A DNA stretch of 64,000 bases, taken from positions 62,001-126,000 of the forward strand of contig JAEZGI010000057.1 of NCBI GenBank assembly GCA_023416995.1. Reading direction: 5' to 3'. Below, piece by piece: positions 43,391-51,731 of this stretch. Made by a program: the position numbers and the translations under genes. Every line of letters starts with the position of its first letter. The stretch's first letter is position 1. The DNA comes from Bacteroidota bacterium. GTDB lineage: Bacteria > Bacteroidota > Bacteroidia > Chitinophagales > Chitinophagaceae. Below the pieces are notes generated by a model that made no database searches, was not told the DNA's origin, and saw nothing but the letters and a program-made list of their open reading frames with translations.

Positions 43391-44754
43391 GTATCGGTAA
43401 AAAAATAACCATTTTTTTCACTACTCTCACCGCGGCTGCCGTTGTGTTTGTGAGCCTGTTCATTTACCTGTACACCAGTCGCCATATTGATCGTGATTTT
43501 CTTCATCGTATGCAGGTGAGAGCCGGCATTGCTGCTCAGGTTCAACTTGAACGCAGCGATGAGTATTCGCTTTTTTACAAAGAAATGAGGGAACGTTACC
43601 TGCAGCATCTGCCTGATGAGCAGGTACATGTATTTGAATCAGGTCAGTTGGCGACATTCCTGGATTCTCAGGCCGTTAAAGTGCCGCGGGAGTTTTATTC
43701 AGAGTTTGAAAGTGAACGCCAGTCCGGGTTTCGGGCGGGCGACGTTTATTATGCTGCCAGGTTATATGATCATAAGGGTCATACATACCAGGTATTGATC
43801 ACCGCTTCAAACCTGGAAGCAAGACAGTTGTTGTCTGACCTTAAAAAAAATCTTCTTCTTGGGTTTTTTATTTCAACTTCAATTGTTCTGCTTTGCAGTC
43901 TTATCTTATCCTATCAACTTACTTTGCCCGTACGTAGTCTTATTCGTAATGCTAAAAAAATTACGGCAACCAATCTGCATTTACGACTCGGACCAGGAAA
44001 CGGCAAAGATGAAATAGCCGAGCTGGCCAGGACCTTCAATGATATGTTGGACAGACTTGAAACCTCTTTTGAAACACAGAACAACTTTTTAAACAAGGCG
44101 GCACACGAATTAAGAACTCCCTTAACCGCGATTATCGGTGAAGCAGAATTTGCATTAAGCCGCCCCAGGGAACGACAGGATTATGAGCGATCCCTTACAG
44201 TGATTTCAAAAGAAGCCGAGCAATTGCAACATCATACCAGCAGCCTGCTTGAACTGGCCCAGGCAGCATACAACAGTAAGGATGCGTTCATGTCTGAAAT
44301 GCGGGTGGATGAGTTATTATTTTCTGTAAAGCGGCTCATTGACTTTACTGAGCCGGCGAATAAAGTAGATTTCAATCTTGATGGTCTGCCTGAGTCAGAA
44401 AACATGATCACCATCTTTGGTAACGCAAATCTTTTGAAGCTGGCTTTCGCCAATATCGTTCAGAATGCGTGTAAATACTCAGATCAGAAAGAGGTATGTG
44501 TTAGTTTAACCACCTCAAGTACTTATTGCATTATTAAAGTGCAGGATCATGGTATAGGCATTCCCGAGAAAGAACTCAAATACATTTTTGACCCTTTTTT
44601 CCGTGCTTCGAATACGGCTGAATTTAAAGGCTATGGTGTAGGATTACCACTCGCGCAAAAGATAATTCGTCTGCACCGCGGTAATCTTGAATACAGTTCC
44701 AGGGAAAACGAAGGCACTACTGTTGAAATTTCTTTGCCGTATATACCGGCGTAA
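43387..44754 (+). CDS. Membrane sensor histidine kinase, partner of the OmpR-type regulator
   Basis: The protein has 455 residues with two membrane helices (about 8-28 and 155-178), a periplasmic sensor loop of about 125 residues, and a HAMP domain (about 178-230). HisKA with His240 in KAAHELRTPLT and HATPase_c (NIVQNACKYSD, DHGIGIPEKE, GYGVGLPLAQK) follow. This is the usual CusS/ArlS type layout; the signal is unknown. Confidence 0.93.
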   Translation: MSIGKKITIFFTTLTAAAVVFVSLFIYLYTSRHIDRDFLHRMQVRAGIAAQVQLERSDEYSLFYKEMRERYLQHLPDEQVHVFESGQLATFLDSQAVKVPREFYSEFESERQSGFRAGDVYYAARLYDHKGHTYQVLITASNLEARQLLSDLKKNLLLGFFISTSIVLLCSLILSYQLTLPVRSLIRNAKKITATNLHLRLGPGNGKDEIAELARTFNDMLDRLETSFETQNNFLNKAAHELRTPLTAIIGEAEFALSRPRERQDYERSLTVISKEAEQLQHHTSSLLELAQAAYNSKDAFMSEMRVDELLFSVKRLIDFTEPANKVDFNLDGLPESENMITIFGNANLLKLAFANIVQNACKYSDQKEVCVSLTTSSTYCIIKVQDHGIGIPEKELKYIFDPFFRASNTAEFKGYGVGLPLAQKIIRLHRGNLEYSSRENEGTTVEISLPYIPA

Positions 44755-44968
44755 TGCCTGATGAAATTCTCACGACTCCATCTCTTCATTTTATTTAATT
44801 ATTTGTAAACCAGGCATGATTGCAACTTATTTCATAGTGCAATACCAGCAGGAGTTGCCTGTGGTTATTTTGATGCAGTCCGCTTAAACTGCTCTCAGCA
44901 GACTAACCGGCGATGGTATATCTGTCTTAAAAGAATTGGTAATGAATCCAGGAATCTGCGTTAGAAAT

Positions 44969-45038
44969 ATTCTAAGGGCATTCTAATGCCGTTCTAATGT
45001 GATGCTTAGGCGCCTCTAATAGAGCGGGAATAGTTTTG
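44969..45038 (+). promoter_or_regulatory. 11-bp periodic operator array and promoter
   Basis: TTCTAA occurs at 44970, 44981 and 44992, a degenerate copy (GCTTAG) at about 45003-45008, and CTCTAA at 45014, all in an 11-bp register. This is the arrangement bound by OmpR/PhoB dimers. A perfect -7 element, TAGTTTTG (45031-45038), follows, and the last repeat covers the -33 position, where no TTG is seen. The rest of the gap from 44755 (about 215 bases) shows nothing else that I can name. Confidence 0.65.
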
Positions 45039-45067
45039 TGTTATCAAATCATCAAAACCATTTTCGC

Positions 45068-45802
45068 ATGAAGACAGTAATAGTCCCCTCTAATGGCAAC
45101 GCGGCATTCATCGACCGCTGTAATGTAATTCTGGATGTATTTCCCGGTGAGCAGGTGAATTATATCTTCCTCGACATCAGACCTGTTCCGGATGACTCAA
45201 ATGAGCTGATTCCCATAACGAGGACCCGCAGGCATTATGGCGCGTTTGACAAAGATTTTTGTGCTGCTGTCAGGGCCTTCGAATTGAAAAATAGTAAACG
45301 AACAGCCACCACCGACTTTGTGTATGGCAGCTCTTCAGCAGTTTTCAAAAACTTTGTGCAATACAAAAATGCGGACCTGGTAATATTTGACCAGGATCAG
45401 TGGGTAGGGCATCCTCATTTTCGCCAACGCGATATCTTCAGAATGGTAATGCGCTCAGGTTGCGAAGTAATGTATATATCTGCAGGTTTTGATTGTGTTG
45501 AAAAAGCTGCATCTCAGGCGCAGGTATCTGCAAACCGTTACATCATGACCAAGCCTGTGGCAGAGATGGCAGCAGCGGCCGCTGTGACCGAACATGGATA
45601 CCAGTTAAAGAAGGCGCCGGCCACAGTAACCGCCCAGTACCGGTCAGTCGACCAGATGCTCAATGAACTCGAAAGCCGGTTTGTTATCGACCAGGTACTA
45701 AGTTGCCGGTTCACCTCCCTTGCCAAATATTTTCTGAGGCAATCAACACTTGATCGGATGGTAGCTGAATCCACACGGCCGGTATTGTGGGTAAGAAGCT
45801 AA
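45068..45802 (+). CDS. Universal-stress-protein-like protein
   Basis: The protein has 244 residues from ATG 45068; a start at 45038 lies inside the promoter. The N-terminal strand MKTVIVPSNGNAAFIDRC and the alternating strand/helix pattern fit the UspA fold. Later SSAVFKNFVQYKNADLVIFDQDQW and VMYISAGFD are alike to the second half of such a fold. The ATP-binding glycine motif of UspA (G2xG9xGS) was not found. It is followed by a bestrophin gene in one operon. The family call is tentative. Confidence 0.6.
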   Translation: MKTVIVPSNGNAAFIDRCNVILDVFPGEQVNYIFLDIRPVPDDSNELIPITRTRRHYGAFDKDFCAAVRAFELKNSKRTATTDFVYGSSSAVFKNFVQYKNADLVIFDQDQWVGHPHFRQRDIFRMVMRSGCEVMYISAGFDCVEKAASQAQVSANRYIMTKPVAEMAAAAAVTEHGYQLKKAPATVTAQYRSVDQMLNELESRFVIDQVLSCRFTSLAKYFLRQSTLDRMVAESTRPVLWVRS

Positions 45803-45832
45803 GTGCAATATGAAAAAATAAAAACTATCATT

Positions 45833-46741
45833 ATGTTATTGAACAGTAAAATTCCATTTACGTATATCCTTAATAAGATTAAATATGAGGTGTTCGGGAT
45901 TGCGATATACACAACTTTGATTTGGTATGCCACCGTTCAATTCGATTTAAAACATATTTCTATACCGTTAGGCATACCCACGATTCTTGGAACCATCATT
46001 TCCTTGCTGCTCGCGTTCAGATCTAACCAGGCCTACGACAGATGGTGGGAAGCGAGAATAATCTGGGGCTCTATTGTAAATGACTCCAGGACATTTACAC
46101 GACAGTTGCTTTGTTTTCTTCAGACGCCTTACTCTGAAAATAAGCATACGGACTTCCAGGACAGAATGATCAACCGTCAGATCGGGTGGTGTTATAGCCT
46201 GGGTAAGTCGCTCAGAAAACTCGACCCCAAAGCGGGTTTGGAAAAATACATATCAAAAAAGGAGCTGGCTTTTGTTAGTAATCATGATAGCGTTCCTTAC
46301 GCATTGATTAACCTTCATGCAAAAGATCTTCGCCTGGCAGTTGAAGAAGGTTGGATCAATGAATTTCAACAGGTAGAGCTCGACCGCACATTAACCCGGC
46401 TCTGCGAATCAATGGGAAGATGTGAACGTATCAAGAATACAATATTCCCAATGACATATTCCATGTACATCCATTTTGCGCTGTATTTTTTTATACTGAT
46501 GTTGCCTTTTGGTGTGATTGAATATGTAGGAATCGTTGAAATCCCATTGGTGACTCTGTTGGCGTCTTTCTTCCTTTTAATTGAACGGATGGCAGTGCAT
46601 CTCCAGGATCCGTTCGAAAATAAACCTACCGACACGCCAATGTCTACAATTACCTTAACAATTGAAAGGAACCTTAAACAAATGATGGCCGTTGATGAAG
46701 TGCCTGCGCAGCCGGAAGTCAAAAGTTATTATATCCTGTAA
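45833..46741 (+). CDS. Bestrophin family anion channel
   Basis: The protein has 302 residues from ATG 45833; a GTG at 45803 would add ten residues. Family signs are IPLGIPTILGTIISLLLAFRSNQAYDRWWEARIIWG, several membrane helices, and QLLCFLQTP. The motif after helix 2 is a close match to bacterial bestrophins (YneE type). Bestrophins are pentameric chloride or cation channels in the inner membrane. It starts 31 bases after the Usp-like gene and is followed by a strong terminator. Confidence 0.88.
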   Translation: MLLNSKIPFTYILNKIKYEVFGIAIYTTLIWYATVQFDLKHISIPLGIPTILGTIISLLLAFRSNQAYDRWWEARIIWGSIVNDSRTFTRQLLCFLQTPYSENKHTDFQDRMINRQIGWCYSLGKSLRKLDPKAGLEKYISKKELAFVSNHDSVPYALINLHAKDLRLAVEEGWINEFQQVELDRTLTRLCESMGRCERIKNTIFPMTYSMYIHFALYFFILMLPFGVIEYVGIVEIPLVTLLASFFLLIERMAVHLQDPFENKPTDTPMSTITLTIERNLKQMMAVDEVPAQPEVKSYYIL

Positions 46742-46799
46742 GAACCACCATAATTTCAATTTTAAGGGTACTCAGCAAGTGTCGCCCCATTATGATTCT

Positions 46800-46832
46800 G
46801 CAGCCAGGAAGTTTTCCTGGCTGCATTTTTTT
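46800..46832 (+). terminator. Rho-independent terminator of the bestrophin operon
   Basis: GCAGCCAGGAA (46800-46810) pairs with TTCCTGGCTGC (46814-46824), then A and seven T (46826-46832). The group II intron begins at the very next base. Confidence 0.9.
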
Positions 46833-47337
46833 GTGCGCCATGCATGACGATAAACTTGACGGTGTAAGTCCGTTATGGGGGTTTGTAATCACCAACCATT
46901 AGCCAAGAGCAAGGGTGTCCACTGCGAGGTGGAATCTGAAGGAAGCTGGCGGCAAAGTTCCGGCCCGAGGAACACGAACACTATGAGGCAGAAGCTGTGT
47001 GGATGAGCTTGCCAAACAAAGCGAAGTCCAATGATTACACGGACATAGCACTGTAGATGGTGCGGGTAGATGGAACGAAGGTTTATCGTCTTACCATGGG
47101 AGATCTCACAGACGTGCGGAAACAAAGTATGAAGCACGGTTGAAACAAGATTTACTGTGAGAAGTCAGCAGAAGCCATAGTACAGCAGACGACCACTGCC
47201 GGAAGGGCTGAACCTTAAGAAGTAAGTAGTAAATGAATGTTACCAGATGAAAGGTAGAAAGCAGAAAATATCGCAAGATAGCTACCTACAGAAAGATAGG
47301 GGCGGAACCCGAAGACTACGTAGGAGTGCAGACTTCC

Positions 47338-48293
47338 ATGTGGATAACTGAAAACAACCTTACAAGTATCGAGCAAACAGGGTATGGAATGCTTGAACAA
47401 ATCCTGTCACCGGCAAACCTGAACGCAGCCTACAAAAGGGTAAAGCGGAACAAGGGAGCAGGCGGCGTAGATGAGATGCAAGTCGAATCCTTAAAGGATT
47501 ATCTCATTGGCAGAGTAATCTCGCTCATCCACAGATACCTTCAAGCGGGTGTTGTAGTGTCACATAAGTTTGAACCCACAACTGTCGGTGTACCACAAGG
47601 TGGACCGCTGAGCCCGCTGTTAAGCAACATCATGCTTAATGAGTTGGACAAGGAACTCGAGAACCGTGGCACCGTTTTGTTCGCTATGCAGATGATCTTA
47701 TGATCTTATGTAAAAGTGAACGAGCAGCAGCAAGGACAATGGAAAACCTTGTTCCTTACATCGAAAAGAAACTATTCCTTAAAGTGAATCGGGAAAAGAG
47801 CACAGTGGCCTACATTACAAAGGTGAAGTTCCTTGGTTACTCCTTCTACAAAAAGAAGGGAGAAGGTCGGCTTCGCATCCACATGAAAAGTGTGGAAAAG
47901 ATGCAGGCCAGAATCAAGGAACTCACCTCGAGAAGCAACGGCTGGGGAAATGAAAGAAGAAAGGAAGCACTCAGACAGTACATCACTGGATGGGTAAATT
48001 ACTTTAAGCTGGCAGACATGAGAATGTTGATGGTCGAAACGGACGAGTGGTATCGCAGGAGGCTTCGGATGGTGTTCTGGAAACAATGGAAACGAATCGG
48101 CACCAAACAGGCCAACCTCGTCAAGCTTGGCATAACCAAGTCCAAGGCGTGGGAGTACGCAAACAGCAGGAAAGGCTACTGGCACATTGCCAAGAGCTGG
48201 GTTCTGTCCACATCCGTGACTAATGAACGGCTCAAGGAGAGGGGGTACTTTTTCCTGTCGGACTGTTACCTGAAGGCACGAAACCTAACTTAA
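47338..48293 (+). pseudogene. ltrA: Group II intron reverse transcriptase/maturase, deleted and frameshifted
   Basis: The 5' part reads as the start of LtrA-type proteins (MLEQILSPANLNAAYKRVKR). After SLKDYLI it jumps directly to GRVISLIHRYLQAG, so about 130 residues are missing, including the RT domain 2-4 block and its first catalytic Asp region. PQGGPLSPLLSN remains. Near 47670 one base is missing, so CDS continues in another frame; the YADD catalytic motif is at 47685-47696 in that frame. The maturase domain X (RQYITGWVNYFKLADMRML) and C-terminal region are intact; no HNH domain is seen. The ORF stop is at 48293. Confidence 0.88.
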
Positions 48294-48296
48294 CGG

Positions 48297-48375
48297 AACC
48301 GCCGTATACCGAACGGTACGTACGGTGGTGTGAGAGGACAGATAGCCAACTTCGTTGGCTATCTTCCTACTCGAT
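48297..48375 (+). ncRNA. Group II intron domains V and VI
   Basis: Domain V: ACCGCCGTA and TACC pair with GGTA and TACGGTGGT, with G-U wobble in the triad. Domain VI: AGATAGCCAAC (48340-48350) pairs with GTTGGCTATCT (48354-48364). GAGAGGA (48332-48338) pairs with TCCT and CTC around the unpaired branch-point A at 48369. These ribozyme parts look intact. Confidence 0.85.
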
Positions 48376-48403
48376 TAAAAGACCCAGGAGGTCAGGAAAA
48401 ATA

Positions 48404-48452
48404 TTTGTGTAGTTAAATGGCTACATTTATTTTTGTAGCCATTTAGCTACAC
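48404..48452 (+). promoter_or_regulatory. Promoter fully covered by a 19-bp inverted repeat, upstream of the DoxX gene
   Basis: -33 TTTG (48404-48407) and -7 TATTTTTG (48428-48435) are spaced by 20 bases, a full match to the Bacteroidota consensus. Arms of an inverted repeat, 48407-48425 and 48434-48452, pair with one mismatch around an 8-base spacer. A regulator bound here would block the promoter. Each arm is itself near-palindromic (GTAG...CTAC). Confidence 0.65.
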
Positions 48453-48470
48453 AACTAAAAAGTTACAGAC

Positions 48471-48866
48471 ATGAAAAGGACCCGCAGAATCATTTATTGG
48501 ATCGCAACCATCTGGCTCGCGCTGGGGATGGTGTCTACAGGAATCGTACAATTGATTAAGATGGATGAGGAGGTGCAGAAGATGACGCAACTGGGTTATC
48601 CGGTGTATTTGCTCGGGTTGATTGGTACACTCAAACTAGCAGGAGTGGTTGTGGTGCTTATCCCGGGTGTTCCGTTGCTAAAAGAGTGGACCTATGCAGG
48701 CTTTTGTTTCCTGATGGTCGGCGCCCTGTTTTCGCATTTCGCTGCAGGCGATGCCGCTGGTGAATATTTTGGTCCATGTTTGCTGCTGGTTCTTACATTT
48801 GTTTCGTGGTATTTTCGTCCTGATAATCGCAAACCCGCAGGCGTTGGTCCAACGCTTATTAATTGA
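48471..48866 (+). CDS. DoxX family membrane protein
   Basis: The protein has 131 residues with four membrane helices and the usual DoxX pattern: WIATIWLALGMVSTGIVQLIKM, then GYPVYLLGLIGTLKLAGVVVVLIPG and a C-terminal helix. DoxX-like proteins are inner-membrane proteins of mixed or unknown role, some linked to oxidative stress and thiol metabolism. It is the first gene after the intron and has its own strong promoter. Confidence 0.9.
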   Translation: MKRTRRIIYWIATIWLALGMVSTGIVQLIKMDEEVQKMTQLGYPVYLLGLIGTLKLAGVVVVLIPGVPLLKEWTYAGFCFLMVGALFSHFAAGDAAGEYFGPCLLLVLTFVSWYFRPDNRKPAGVGPTLIN

Positions 48867-48883
48867 TTTTTTAAAATCTTCTT

Positions 48884-49249
48884 ATGGCCTATGATTTACA
48901 ACTCGCGGATCTTGTGAGGGATTACCTGTCCACTACCGCAAGCGGAACAATAGAAGAAAAAAACATGTTCAGTGGTTTGGCATTTCTTGTCAATGACAAG
49001 ATGTGTGTGAATATAAGTGACAATAATCTGATGTGCCGTTTTGATCCCGGGCTTACAGGAGAAGTAGAAAAGAAACGCGGTTATCTTCCAATGATCATGC
49101 GTAAGAAAAATTTACAGGGGTATTGTTATGTTGCACCTGAAGGTTATGCTAATCAGGAAGACTTTGAATATTGGATAAATATTTGTTTGGACTTTAACGG
49201 CAGAGCAAAATCTTCTAAAAAGAAATCCAGGGTTAGACCTTCGGTTTAA
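48884..49249 (+). CDS. TfoX N-terminal domain protein
   Basis: The protein has 121 residues. EEKNMFSGLAFLVNDKMCVNIS and LMCRFDPG, GYLPMIMRKKNLQGYCYV match the TfoX/Sxy N-terminal domain. The C-terminal domain and the competence role known in enteric bacteria are absent. The tail is basic (SSKKKSRVR). It starts 17 bases after the DoxX gene and is probably in its operon. Confidence 0.9.
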   Translation: MAYDLQLADLVRDYLSTTASGTIEEKNMFSGLAFLVNDKMCVNISDNNLMCRFDPGLTGEVEKKRGYLPMIMRKKNLQGYCYVAPEGYANQEDFEYWINICLDFNGRAKSSKKKSRVRPSV

Positions 49250-49259
49250 TGGGTGTTTT

Positions 49260-49781
49260 ATGAAACTGGAACTGATCAAAGGCGATATTACGGCGCTGCC
49301 TGTTGATGCTATTGTTAACGCAGCGAATTCATCATTGATGGGTGGAGGAGGTGTGGATGGGGCGATTCATCGCGCGGGTGGTCCCGCAATTTTAGCAGCC
49401 TGTCGTGAAATTGTTGCACGCCAGGGAGGTTGTAAAACGGGTGAAGCTGTAATCACTACGGCTGGCAGGTTACATGCAAAATTTGTTATCCATACTGTAG
49501 GGCCCGTTTGGCGGGGCGGCAACAACAATGAAGCAGAACTTCTTGCCAATTGTTATCGAAACAGTTTGCAACTTGCTGATGCGCATGGCTGCACTTCAGT
49601 TGCCTTTCCAAATATCAGCACAGGTGTTTATGGCTTTCCCAAAATTGCAGCTGCCCGTATAGCTGTCAATACCGTAAGTAACCACAGTAAAACGTTCAGT
49701 AACCTGCAGCAGGTGATCTTTGTTTGTTTTGATGAAGAGAACTTTTCACTGATAGCAGCTGAACTGGAGAAGCCGCGTTAG
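49260..49781 (+). CDS. Macro domain protein, O-acetyl-ADP-ribose deacetylase type
   Basis: The protein has 173 residues and is a single macro domain: LIKGDIT, NAANSSLMGGGGVDGAIHRAGG, VIHTVGPVW and ISTGVYGFP. YmdB-type enzymes remove the acetyl group of O-acetyl-ADP-ribose, or ADP-ribose from proteins. It starts 10 bases behind the TfoX gene and is likely in the same operon. Confidence 0.92.
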   Translation: MKLELIKGDITALPVDAIVNAANSSLMGGGGVDGAIHRAGGPAILAACREIVARQGGCKTGEAVITTAGRLHAKFVIHTVGPVWRGGNNNEAELLANCYRNSLQLADAHGCTSVAFPNISTGVYGFPKIAAARIAVNTVSNHSKTFSNLQQVIFVCFDEENFSLIAAELEKPR

Positions 49782-49804
49782 CGAACATCATTCAAATATG
49801 TTTT

Positions 49805-50434
49805 ATGTTAAAACTTGATCTTTCCAAACAACTGAAATCATATTTTTCAGCATCTTCTAAACCAGCAATAATAGACATCGCTGCAGCGCAATACCTGTCG
49901 ATTTGTGGCAAAGGAGATCCATCTGAAACCGCTTTCAGTAAGGCGATCGAAGCGTTGTATTCAACTGCATACGCTATAAAATTTGCATACAAGGCAGCAG
50001 GCAGCGATTTTGTGGTATCCAAACTGGAAGGACTCTGGTGGTTCGATGAAAACAAATATGCAGGAAAGTCACCTTCCAATGCAGCGCTTGAAGTGCCAAG
50101 ATCCGAGTGGCAATACAGGCTCCTGATCATGCTGCCTTCTTTTGTAACAGCGGATGCCGTAAACATTGCTCAACAAACCGTGGGCAATAAAAAGGGAATT
50201 CAACTCGCTAAAACGTGCGAACTTTTTGAAATGACAGAAGGAAAGGTTGTCCAGATGATGCATGTTGGCCCGTTTGCGACCGAGCCTGAAACAATTCAAC
50301 AAATCATGCTGTTCTGTGAAAAAGAAAAGCTTGGAAAAAACGGACATCATCATGAAATATACCTGTCTGACTTCCGGAAAACCGAACCTGCAAAACTAAA
50401 AACGATATTAAGAGAGCCGGTGCGCCCACTTTAG
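49805..50434 (+). CDS. GyrI-like small-molecule-binding protein
   Basis: The protein has 209 residues. The SOUL/GyrI-like fold is shown by AAQYLSICGKGDPSETAFSKAIEALYSTAYAIKF, KLEGLWWFDE and MTEGKVVQMMHVGPF near the C terminus. Such domains bind drugs or other small hydrophobic ligands, often without a partner. It starts 23 bases after the macro-domain gene; it may be the last gene of that operon. Confidence 0.88.
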   Translation: MLKLDLSKQLKSYFSASSKPAIIDIAAAQYLSICGKGDPSETAFSKAIEALYSTAYAIKFAYKAAGSDFVVSKLEGLWWFDENKYAGKSPSNAALEVPRSEWQYRLLIMLPSFVTADAVNIAQQTVGNKKGIQLAKTCELFEMTEGKVVQMMHVGPFATEPETIQQIMLFCEKEKLGKNGHHHEIYLSDFRKTEPAKLKTILREPVRPL

Positions 50435-50533
50435 CAAGCTTCCTGCCTGGAGATAATAAGTTTCTGAACCTGGCGTTTTTTATAGTGCATTAAACCTTCC
50501 TGAACACCAGGTGTCCAACATCAAACTTATTAC

Positions 50534-51607
50534 ATGCACCACGTGAAATTTCTTTTCATGTTACTGCTTCCTGCTTTTGCAGCCTGTAGTAAAACAGCGA
50601 ACGATCCAAAACCTGTTAACAGTGATTCCAGTTATTTTCCTCCAAAAAACACCAACGAATGGGAAACCCGTCCTTTGTCGGACCTGAAATGGAACGAACA
50701 GGGGTTGCAATCGCTCAGGCAGTTCCTGGCTCAGAAACGAACGAAATCATTTGTAATACTTGTTAACGGAAGAATTGTAGTTGAGGAGTATTTTGACGGA
50801 CATACAGCCGGCAGTTCATGGCAATGGAACAGTGCTGGCAAAACCCTGGTGACCGCTGCAATTGGCATTGCACAACAGGAAGGTCGGCTGAACATCAATA
50901 CCCGCGTTTCAGATTATCTGGGAACAGGCTGGACCAATGAACCTGCAGATAAAGAAAGGCTTATAACCGTGCGACATTTGTTAACGATGACCTCCGGCAT
51001 TAACGATGAAAAAGAGCTGGTGATCAAACCAAATCTTACTTATCTCGCTGATGCAGGGGCAAGATGGTCATACCATAACGTTTTTCAAAAGCTGATGGAT
51101 GTTGCCGCAGCAGCAGGCAATAAACCTTTTGAAACGTATTTCGACGAAAAACTCAAGTCGGTAATTGGCATGGAAGGATATTGGAACAATGGCATTGTAT
51201 TCAACGTTTACCATAGCAACACGAGAAGTATGGCGCGTTTTGGCCTGCTAGCTTTGAATAAGGGAAAATGGAGCGGGCAGCAGGTAGTAGCTGAGTCCTA
51301 TTTTGAAGAGAGTACTAACACTTCTCAAAGCATTAATCCATCCTACGGCTATCTTTGGTGGTTAAACGGAAAATCCAGGTACATGGTACCAGGTGGGCAA
51401 ACCGTTTACCAAGGAGCTTTGGTACCAAATGCACCTCCGGATATGTATGCCGCCATGGGCGCGGAAGATCAAAGGATTTATGTGGTGCCTTCAAAACAAA
51501 TGGTTGTGGTAAGAATGGGTCAGGCTTCTGATCCCGTGAATCCGAGCTTTGCGCTTTCAGGATTTGACAATGCGTTATGGGAAAAGATAAATGAACTTGT
51601 AAATTAA
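50534..51607 (+). CDS. Serine hydrolase, class C beta-lactamase-like lipoprotein
   Basis: The protein has 357 residues. A signal sequence with lipobox (FAACS) marks a lipoprotein. Catalytic motifs are SxxK (Ser100-Ala-Gly-Lys103) and YxN (Tyr180-His-Asn182). The third motif is not the usual KTG, but this is common in the family. Members hydrolyse peptides, esters or beta-lactams; the substrate is unknown. It probably works in the periplasm or on the outer membrane. Confidence 0.88.
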   Translation: MHHVKFLFMLLLPAFAACSKTANDPKPVNSDSSYFPPKNTNEWETRPLSDLKWNEQGLQSLRQFLAQKRTKSFVILVNGRIVVEEYFDGHTAGSSWQWNSAGKTLVTAAIGIAQQEGRLNINTRVSDYLGTGWTNEPADKERLITVRHLLTMTSGINDEKELVIKPNLTYLADAGARWSYHNVFQKLMDVAAAAGNKPFETYFDEKLKSVIGMEGYWNNGIVFNVYHSNTRSMARFGLLALNKGKWSGQQVVAESYFEESTNTSQSINPSYGYLWWLNGKSRYMVPGGQTVYQGALVPNAPPDMYAAMGAEDQRIYVVPSKQMVVVRMGQASDPVNPSFALSGFDNALWEKINELVN

Positions 51608-51731
51608 TCGTTTCCAATTTGCGCATTTCACACATCTGAAACTTCCGCTGATCGGCAACTATGTCTGCCAATCAAAATGGTGTACGATCACACACGCTAA
51701 TACTTCCTACCTTTAGGTTAAACCTATCGTC

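Larger units (their letters stand above)
46833..48375 (+). mobile_element. Group II intron with broken maturase gene, inserted after a terminator
   Basis: The 5' end GTGCGCC (GUGYG type) is at 46833, immediately after the T tract of the bestrophin terminator. Domains I-IV fill 46833-47337 as non-coding RNA. Domain V (48298-48329) has a CGC-type triad, a GAAC loop and a 2-base CG bulge. Domain VI has an 11-bp stem and a bulged A at 48369. The 3' end is predicted at CGAT, about 48375. Insertion behind a terminator stem is typical of bacterial class C introns. The element could be mobilised only in trans, because its own reverse transcriptase is broken. Confidence 0.85.

Noticed and set aside
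44755..44968. A small gene or RNA in the gap after the kinase
   Set aside because: I found no convincing ORF, hairpin or known RNA; only the array and promoter further right are supported.
47772..48185. Minus-strand ORF of 137 residues in the intron
   Set aside because: It is opposite to the clear maturase domain and has no features of its own.
47326..48293. Two separate genes for the intron ORF halves
   Set aside because: The two ORFs join as one LtrA protein if one base is restored near 47670, so this is one broken gene.
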